From Halicephalobus mephisto (taxonomy: Eukaryota > Nematoda > Chromadorea > Rhabditida > Panagrolaimidae): a stretch of 64,000 nucleotides of DNA. Positions 56,987 through 64,000 of the stretch are shown here, one piece after another; the stretch's first letter is position 1; the number at the start of each line of letters is the position of its first letter. Position numbers and translations under genes: made by a program. The notes below the pieces were generated by a model that did no database searches, was not told the origin of the DNA, and worked only from the letters and a program-made list of their open reading frames with translations. The stretch spans positions 1 to 64,000 of the forward strand of contig SWDT01000210.1 of NCBI GenBank assembly GCA_009193035.1, given 5' to 3'.

Positions 56987-57760
56987 ATGAAATTTCTAAT
57001 TTACGGAATTTTTCTGTTTTCACTAGTTGAGACCGGATTTGGACAATTCTGGCCGTTGACCAGGACCTTCGGAATGCAGTACCCAATCTACCGTAAGTTT
57101 TGATTTTTAAAAATATCATTTTTAAAATTATGAAAATTCACAATTAAATTTCAAAATTTTTTTATTTATGAAAAAATAATTTATTTTAAAAATATTTTTC
57201 ATTTTAAAAAAGTAATTTTTAAATAAATGTTAATTAAAAAATTACTTTTTTTTACATAAAATCAAATTCCAATTTTTATAATTTGTCATTTTCGAAATTA
57301 CCATAACCCAACTTCCAGCGACTGGCGGACTTGCCATGGCTGACGACGAGTACGCCGAGCCCGTGCCCGTCTCCCCCATCTCCAGTTCCTACTACACTCC
57401 ATTTTCATCTTATCGAAAACCTCTAGGATACGGTAATTCTTTCCTTCTTTCTTCTACTACCTATTCCATTCCAGGAGGTCTTCCATTCGCAAGATCGAAT
57501 GCCCAAGACGTCGCAATGGCCAGTTTAATCAGCTACGTCTACGACAAGGACAATTTCCACGTAAGTTTTCAAACTTCATTATTAAAATAATTTCTTTCCA
57601 GGCCCAAGGTTGTGGATGGGATGGTGGACGAAACCGTTGTACAGACATCCTAAACCAATGCAAAGGCATCTGCAAAGATTTCGCCAATGACGTTGTAACT
57701 CACGACTGTCGTTGTGTTCCATTCGGTTATGCTGCCCTTCTGGGATGGGGCAAAAAATAA
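56987..57760 (+). CDS. Small secreted Cys-rich nematode protein
   Basis: Four exons: 56987-57092, 57319-57432, 57475-57560, 57602-57760 (154 aa; phases fit). Starts MKFLIYGIFLFSLVETGFG, a signal peptide. The middle is Pro/Ser/Tyr-rich (EPVPVSPISSSYYTPFSSYR). The C-terminal 55 residues hold six Cys: QGCGWDGGRNRCTD, NQCKGICKDFAND, HDCRCVPFGY, ending LLGWGKK. Cys spacing is C-x7-C-x6-C-x3-C-x10-C-x1-C, which could form three disulfides. No known family was recognised. Expected to be extracellular; could be a cuticle, matrix or signalling peptide. Confidence 0.8.
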
Positions 57761-57854
57761 TCCATAATTTTTCTCTAACTTATTCCAAACAAAAAAAAAT
57801 AAATAATAATTACCCTTATTTCGGAGATCCAAAAAAACTTTAAAAAAACCGGAT

Positions 57855-60433
57855 TCAGTCTATTTCAACAAGTACATTTTTGAACTTTTCCATTACTTGC
57901 GGATTCTTTTTCAACATTTCTTGACTCACAAGTGATACTCCTAATTGATCTTCTTTCCTCATTGGTTGACCCATATATGGAAACCATCTTCTTATTTTAG
58001 CTACTCCTTCTTCAATACTCATATTATAACTACCAGGAACAATATGTTCTTGAATCCATCTGGGAAGTTTAGTTCTTTTGTCCAATTTTCCAAATCTTCT
58101 ATCAGCAAAAACCAAAACACCGTAATCTGTCTTTCCTCTAATTGCTCTGCCAACACATTGAGCTGCATGTCTCATTGCATCAAAAGTCAAAAAATCATTT
58201 TCACTAAAAAAACAACAAAATTAACATATATAATATTATAAAATCTACCGTATATCAAATTCATCTCTCAAGTACTCCAATCTCGCTCTTAAAATTCTTC
58301 CTTCAGTGTATACAAACGGAATTCCTAACATTATAACTGCTCTTCCCAAATGATGAGCAAAATCAATTCCTTCCGAAACTTTTCCTCTAGCCACAGAAAA
58401 CAATATCGCACCTCTTCCGCTTTCACAAGCTCTCACGTATTGCTCCAATGCATGAGCCGTTTCCACTGCATCTGTTGTTTCCATAAAAATAAGTTTATGT
58501 TTAGTCAAGTCATCTAATAGTCTAGTTTTCGCCCATGTTGCTACCAATGTTTCCATATATGTATAACTCGGAAAAAACACAACAATTCCATCCGGAACAC
58601 AACGAGAAAGTTCTTGAATTAGATTGCCATAATTCCTAATCACTGATGTATCATCTCTAGCTTCGTATTTTGTAGAAATTTCAACTTGATCATTTCCTTT
58701 TCCTATCATCAAAGGAACAAAACTCTCACGAGCATGGGTCATTGAAAGAGAAGCCATAATTGCAGGAGTAAAGTCCAGAATCCTCGGATACATGTCCAAT
58801 GGCGAAAGAGTCTGAGAATTAATAAAATAATAAATTACAAAATCATGTAAAAACTTACTCCAGAAGTGATTATAACACTCTGAAATCTCGTAACCACAGG
58901 TCTCATCGCTACAGACGCATCTAGACAACTCAAATGGACTAGACAATCAGGAAGGGAATTCTCATCTCTGGTTAATTCGTCTGGTTCAATAATGACGCTG
59001 AATCCATGGGAAAAAGAACTGACCAAAGTGGCAAATTGAGCGACTTTCACTAATGGGCTTAATCCACTGATATCTGCCAGTTCTAATGTCTTGACTAAGG
59101 AACTCAGTCTTTCACTACAGAACTTCAAAGCTCGTCTATCCATCATCAGAGTGGAATAAAGATCTCTCAAAAAAGCCGCCGGACTCTCGACATAGACCGT
59201 TTTTGTCCTCATTCTGTGCTTAACATACTCAGTAAATCTCATCATAAATCTGACAAAATGATCTGCCATTCGAATAGAACCAGGAATAGCATCACGAAGT
59301 ACCTCTTCCGGAAGTCCTGGGTTAACAATTGCAATGTCTTCTTCTCGTTCGCGTTCCTTTTCTCGAAGATTTTCAACGAGTTTTTCATATTCCTCCGTCA
59401 ACCGTTGATTATTCTCCGCTTTGAGCTTAGCAATACGACGATTCAAGGCTTCAAGATTCGATTCAGTTTTGGAAATTAAACGACGGGACTAAAATGAAAC
59501 ATTTGATTTCGAATAATTACGGAAAAGTAAACTATTGACCTACCAAGGAGACACTCATGGACTCGATGCAGACGTTGTCGATATTGTGGGCTTCGTCGAA
59601 CACGACTACAGATCTAGGATTGAATTCTTTGCTTACGATTTCCGCGATTTTCGGATCTAATATGTAATGATAGGAATAAACGACGATGTCAGCGGCATTC
59701 ACAGCAGTTCTGGCGAGAAAATATGGACATAATTTTCTTTTTTTCCCGAATTCTCGAAGATCGGATAGATTATAAACTCCTTTAGGTAGAGTGAGATCTC
59801 TTTTAGCATCCCAATTCTCGAAGAACTCACAACTAGGATAATCTGGATCAATCTTCTTCCGAGCTCTGGCGATACTCGAGGTCATGCTCTGACAGCTTCC
59901 GTCGACCAGAACTCCTTCTCTTTTGGACACTACAGATTCGTTAATGCAGAGGTTCTTCCTGGATGACAATGACAAAGCAAGGAATTCAGGAGCAGCCTGG
60001 AAGTTTATATAAAAAAGAAATTTTAGGACAACTTACTCCTGTCATTTTCTCGTAATAATTAAATAAATGTCGCAATTCTTCCACACATTTTTCAATTTCC
60101 GGAATAGTTCTCGAACAATAAACGAGCTTCTGGAGTCTGTTCGGAAACCTCAGCATGTAAGCGACGATCACAGACAAGAGACATGCGGTTTTGCCGGTGC
60201 CGCAGGGCATTTCGATCAATCCATGACCCTGAAAAAGCGAATTCACATATGAATGATTATTTCCCAAAGTAGTCACTCACAGCAGCATCTAAGGTTTTTT
60301 TAACTTCAATCATGTAGTAGTACTGTTCGGGATAAATGTGCTCAAAAGGAAACAGAACTGTCAACTTGTCGAGTTCAAGTCTGAAGGAAGGGAATGGAGA
60401 TTTTCCGGGATTTAATTATGTAACTAACCTCAT
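57855..60433 (-). CDS. xpd-1: TFIIH helicase XPD/ERCC2
   Basis: Seven exons on the minus strand: 60429-60433, 60281-60380, 60037-60228, 59544-59996, 58859-59488, 58249-58811, 57855-58203 (763 aa; human XPD 760). The first exon is only 5 coding bases (ATGAG). Walker A is [15 protein letters not shown], with Cys in place of the usual Ser (MPSGTGKT). The four Fe-S cysteines are kept: GSCQSM, YPSCEFF, KLCPYF, DNVCIES. DEAH box: [13 protein letters not shown]. Motif [17 protein letters not shown] 5'-3' DNA helicase of TFIIH needed for nucleotide excision repair and transcription initiation; nuclear. Confidence 0.97.
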
Positions 60434-60992
60434 TGTTGAAAACTGAAATGAGTAAAGTCAACAATCAAATGGAAACGGAGAAGACAGGTTCGAAAGAGAA
60501 ACTGTCGAAATCCAGGAAAAATGAGAATTGCGCGAGTTGTCGTAGAGAACACAACGCCAAAGCAACCCACTTTTTATGTAACAAAATGCAAAAAAACGAT
60601 TATATGGCATTTCTATCTCAAGCATTTATATTCCAATTTAAAACTGGAACTGAAAAAAACCATTTATAACACTGTAATAAAACCCATAGATTCTGGATCT
60701 AAAATCAGAATCAAACGTTGATTTTTAGAATCCTAAATTTCAAAAATATATCAAATTTTATATAAAATTTTATTTAAAAAATATAGATTTACCTGAAATT
60801 ACTTTTAAAATACTATATAACGGATATAAAGTTGTTTAAAATGATTTTTCGTTTTTAATTTTTAAATTAGTTGTAAAAATTGAAACATAAAAGTTGGAGA
60901 CAAATATTCCATTACGAAAAAAGCACAATATTCCTTCCGTCAATGAAGAAATGACATTTTTAAATTTATTTTATTAGAAAATTAACATATTT
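60434..60992. other. Intergenic, xpd-1 promoter and P450 3' flank
   Basis: Open frames near 60433-60720 have no domain. The xpd-1 promoter should lie at 60440-60700. Downstream of 60720 it is AT-rich. No gene seen. Confidence 0.5.
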
Positions 60993-63287
60993 TTATTCAC
61001 GTCGTTCAAATTTAACTTTTACATTTTCCGGAGCGACGACCAAAGCTCCAAATAACTTTAGTTTTTCCGGAGTGTTTTCGGTTTTGACAATGTTGAATTT
61101 CTTCAAACAACTGATCAGGAAATTTTTCTCTTCCAAGTAAGCGAGTCTCATCCCGACGCAGGTCCTCGGACCGGCCCCAAAGGGAAGCCAAGCCATTGGA
61201 TGACGTTTTTCATCCCTGAGCCATCTGTCTGGATTAAACATATGAGCATCAGGACCCCAGATTTCCGTACTGTAGTGGATAGTGTAGACATCAGCAACTA
61301 CTTGAACACCTTTGTCGATTTTTATATCTCCCAAAGTTGTGGATTCCATGCATTCTCTCGCAACAGCCCTGGCCGCAAGTGGATGAAGACGGAGGGATTC
61401 TTTGACGACAGCATCGAGGTACTTGAGTTTTTGAATTTCATCATAGGAAGGTTCCTGAACAAGGTATATTTAAATAAATACACTAACATTCAGTTAAAAT
61501 TGCTTGAATAGTGTCCATTTTAGAGCAATTTTTTGAATTTCCTAGACACTATCCAAGTTTTTCACCATAGCATTAATTTTTGGATAGTGTTCATTTTTGA
61601 ACGATTTTTTGAATTTCCTAGACACTATCCAAGTTTTTCACCATAGCATTGACTCTTGGATAGTGTTCATTTTTGAACGATTTTTTGAATTTTTCAGACA
61701 CTATCCAATTTTTTCACCATAACATTGACTCTTGGATAGTATCTCAAAAATCATCCAAAACTAAATACTGTCCAAGCAATTTGTCGAAAATTGATATTAC
61801 AATTTTTAAGAACAATGTTGAATGATATTATAGTTATATAAGATACTTTTGAATTCTTTTTAACTAACCTGAGAAATTCCAAATTCATCAATTTCATCTT
61901 GGACCTTCTTCTGGATCTCTGGATGCATGGCCAAGTTATGGACAACATAGGCTATCGATGTTGCTGAAATTACTTAAATTTTAAGATTATTTTCTTTCAA
62001 CATCTCACCAGTAGTATCGTATCCCGCTAACAAGAACACTTGACACATTGAGATCACTTCATTTGTCGTCAATTTCTTGTCGACTTTTAAATTCTGTTTG
62101 TCCAAAACGGTCGAGTTGCTGTCAGTGAAGGATTCTGATTCCAGATCCAAGAACAAATCAATGTAGTCGATTTTTTTCTTTTCTCCATCATAAAAGTGGA
62201 TTTCTTTTGAATCCTGAAGTCGTTGAAGTTTTCTTTCGTTAATGATTTTTCTCAGATTAATTCTAACTTTCTGAATATACTTTGCTGCTGCGACTCCGAA
62301 AAAGAAAACAAGAGTTCTGACGAATTTCGAGACGAAAGGGAACATGAAGCCGATGTATTCTGGATAGCTTATGACCCTTGTTTCGAAGAGTCCTTTCACA
62401 TGTTCTAAGAATTCATTGTTGAATAATTTCGATTCTTCTTGTCCCAGAGCTATTCTTAAAATAACGTCCATTGTCAATTCTTGGAAGTACGGATAAGCGT
62501 CGATTTCCTTTCCAGCAACTTTATCCAAGTGAATCAGAAGCTCATTGATACTATCTTGGACTGTCGGATGAATCAACTTCAGACTCACAACATTGAAGCT
62601 GGAATTAGACACATTCCGGAGTCTCTTCCATCTGGATCCACGAGAGTTGAATAGATGCACAATTTCGTTCTTAGGATCGTCTACATTCCCAATCAATGGA
62701 TGAAGCTGAAATCCTTCAATTAAGAAATTGTTGGATAGTATCCGAATTGGGACAATTTTCGCAATTTTTCAGACATTATTCATCGTTCAATACTACGTAA
62801 TCACTAAGGATAGTGTCCAGAAAACTCAAAAAATCACTCGAAAGTGGACACTATCCATACAATTTGTTCTTGAGGAAGTTAAAAATAGTGTTCTTTAAAA
62901 AAAGTATGATCAAGATTGTAAAATGTCTTACCCTTCTTCCATGGAAGTATTCAAATTTCTTGACAAATAGCTCCTGAAGCAAATCCAAGTCGCTGGTGAC
63001 CAGTACTTTTCGACTGCCTTCCAAAACTCCATAGATTTTTCCGTATTGTTTTGTCCATTCTACGTTTTTAAAAACGTTTAAAATTTCTCTGTTATTTACA
63101 TCCTTCAAATTACCCGAGAATAAATCTGGTGGAGGTCCGGGGATCCCTCTCCTTTTCCAGTAAGTACGGATACGACTGAAAACAGTGGATAATTTTAAAA
63201 TTACTTAACTTTTGAAACTTACTTGTAATGCCATAGAATAACAGCGATTCCGACAGAAATTACAGTAAATAACAAAGTAAAGAGCAT
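60993..63287 (-). CDS. Cytochrome P450 (clan 3, CYP13/CYP25-like)
   Basis: Five exons on the minus strand: 63223-63287, 62932-63175, 62009-62705, 61869-61963, 60993-61454 (520 aa; usual for microsomal P450). N-terminal anchor MLFTLLFTVISVGIAVILW followed by YWKRRGIPGPPPDLFSG (basic/Pro hinge). I-helix LLAGYDTTG-ATSIAY; ExxR as KESLRLHPLAARAV; PERF-like FNPDRWLRDE; haem loop FGAGPRTCVGMRLAYLEE with the Cys ligand. It should be an ER monooxygenase acting on lipids or xenobiotics; the substrate is unknown. A TATA-like TTATATAA lies near 63429. Introns 3 and 4 (counted from the start, 61964-62008 small; 61455-61868 large) and the 62706-62931 intron contain the 76-bp hairpin satellite or relics. 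Confidence 0.95.
61505..61770. repeat. 76-bp hairpin satellite array in P450 intron
   Basis: (T/C)AGACACTATCCAA starts at 61543, 61619 and 61695, spaced exactly 76 bp. Units contain ACACTATCCAAG and, 36 bp on, its exact reverse complement CTTGGATAGTGT, so each can fold. Three and a half units, very similar to each other. Lies wholly inside the intron 61455-61868. Confidence 0.9.
62733..62860. repeat. Diverged hairpin-satellite relic in P450 intron
   Basis: Contains TTGGATAGTATCCGAATTGG, CAGACATTATTCA, GGATAGTGTCC and AAGTGGACACTATCC in the intron 62706-62931. A single rearranged unit related to the 76-bp family. Confidence 0.65.
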
Positions 63288-63922
63288 TTTACAAATTTAA
63301 AGTTAATTAAAAATGAACAAATATTTTTTAATTTTAAAGTCGACGCAAATTATAAAAATTCGTCACAGCGATTTTGGATATATCGATGTTGAAACAAACT
63401 TCAGCTGAGGAGTCCTTTTTGCAGCGTTATATAAAGGAAATTCCGTTGATAATTCTTTAGGACACAAACCAGAAAAATCAAAAAAAAGGAAAAACAACGT
63501 TGACTTGATGAAACACAGATTGTGGTTTTTGTCAACAGTGAAAGTACAAGTTTTGTCGTTTTCTCTTTCGTGTTGAATATAAAACTTCAAATAAAAAATT
63601 TAATTTTAATAAAAAATCCAAATTTACAATTACAGTAACTTTTTTTTAAATGAGTAAGCTAAGTTCATTGATTCATATTTTATTTAAAATCCCTATTGTT
63701 AAAAATAATTCTGCAGAACTGGTAAAGCCAGCCGGTTGCCCTGATTCCGGTCAGACAAAGCTTATTGTATTAAGATCCAGCTCTTCACTAACACATGAAC
63801 TAGACTTCAGGCATTGTTGCAAACGTATATAAACCAGGAAAAGTATCTTCACTATCAGAGTTCTAACATTCGAATAGGGTAATGTTCTAAAAATCCTCTA
63901 GTTTTCTGTCATGTTTTTTGTT
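63288..63922. other. Intergenic, P450 promoter side
   Basis: No coding gene seen. Contains a TTATATAA near 63429 that could serve the P450. A plus-oriented GTATATAAACC at about 63825-63832 followed 20 bp on by TCTTCACTATCAGAGTTCTA looks like a core promoter pointing out of the window. Confidence 0.4.
63824..63834 (+). promoter_or_regulatory. Possible TATA box of a gene beyond the window
   Basis: CGTATATAAAC on the plus strand, then a mixed-composition stretch. It is followed at 63925 by the 76-bp satellite, which would be in the transcript's first intron or leader, as in the bZIP gene (TATA, first exon, then satellite). The first exon is not visible as a clear ATG frame before 64000. Confidence 0.3.
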
Positions 63923-63924
63923 TA

Positions 63925-64000
63925 GAAAGTGCTTGAATAGTGTCCGATTTAAAGCAATTTTTTGAATTTTCCAGACACTATCCAAGTTTTTCACTATAGC
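63925..64000. repeat. 76-bp hairpin satellite, copy cut by window end
   Basis: TGCTTGAATAGTGTCCGATT, then CAGACACTATCCAAGTTTTT at 63972 and CACTATAGC at the end. The start of the array is almost the same as the left end of the P450-intron array (TGCTTGAATAGTGTCCATTT at 61501), so it looks like another insertion of the same element. Confidence 0.8.

Noticed and set aside
60433..60669. Plus-strand Lys/Glu/Ser-rich open frame upstream of xpd-1
   Set aside because: Overlaps the xpd-1 start region and promoter; no splice structure or domain.

Overview
The window looks like nuclear DNA of a free-living nematode close to Caenorhabditis. It is AT-rich, introns are often under 60 bp with TTTTCAG/TTTTTAG acceptors, intergenic gaps are small in the right half, and the proteins match nematode families (EMO-1, OSM-6, SEL-11, SYX-5, nematode-type globin, GPCR and P450). 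All coding calls below were built by hand from reading frames and splice signals. Where exons are listed, the phases add up to a whole number of codons.

Layout. 1-6.3 kb: a solitary 5S rRNA gene (614-731) followed by decayed coding relics without recognised function. 6.4-16.7 kb: a gene-poor, very AT-rich stretch full of tandem repeats, two tRNA-like elements and a dispersed GGTCCTGA-type motif. 16.8-30.4 kb: three regulatory or sensory genes (a class A GPCR, a bZIP factor, a globin) separated by repeat-rich DNA; the globin intron holds a pogo-like MITE and a long inverted repeat with a nested TGT...ACA element that resembles a solo LTR. 30.5-33.9 kb (minus): a secreted Kunitz/Gly-Pro-rich protein, with a second Kunitz exon downstream that could be an alternative 3' exon.

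35-49.7 kb is dense and dominated by the early secretory pathway: emo-1 (SEC61 gamma) followed closely by phosphomevalonate kinase on the plus strand; then on the minus strand syx-5, sel-11 (HRD1), thoc-7 and osm-6 (IFT52, with a textbook X-box); and two MCFD2-like EF-hand paralogues on the plus strand. The second of these carries rps-22 (uS8) nested antisense in its last intron. 50-64 kb holds umps-1 (UMP synthase), a tandem pair of ABHD17-like hydrolases, rps-14 (uS11), a small secreted Cys-rich protein, xpd-1 (TFIIH helicase) and a cytochrome P450 whose introns carry a 76-bp palindromic satellite that also occurs elsewhere in the window.

How they work together: SEC61 gamma (translocation), HRD1 (ER-associated degradation), syntaxin 5 (ER-Golgi fusion) and the MCFD2-like proteins (cargo export) act along one route, and syx-5, sel-11 and thoc-7 are spaced and phased like a nematode operon. 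No wholly new multi-gene system was recognised. The most unusual items are the nested rps-22 gene, the orphan Kunitz exon, the mobile-element nest in the globin intron, the nearly identical intron sequences shared by sel-11 and syx-5, and the 76-bp hairpin satellite.
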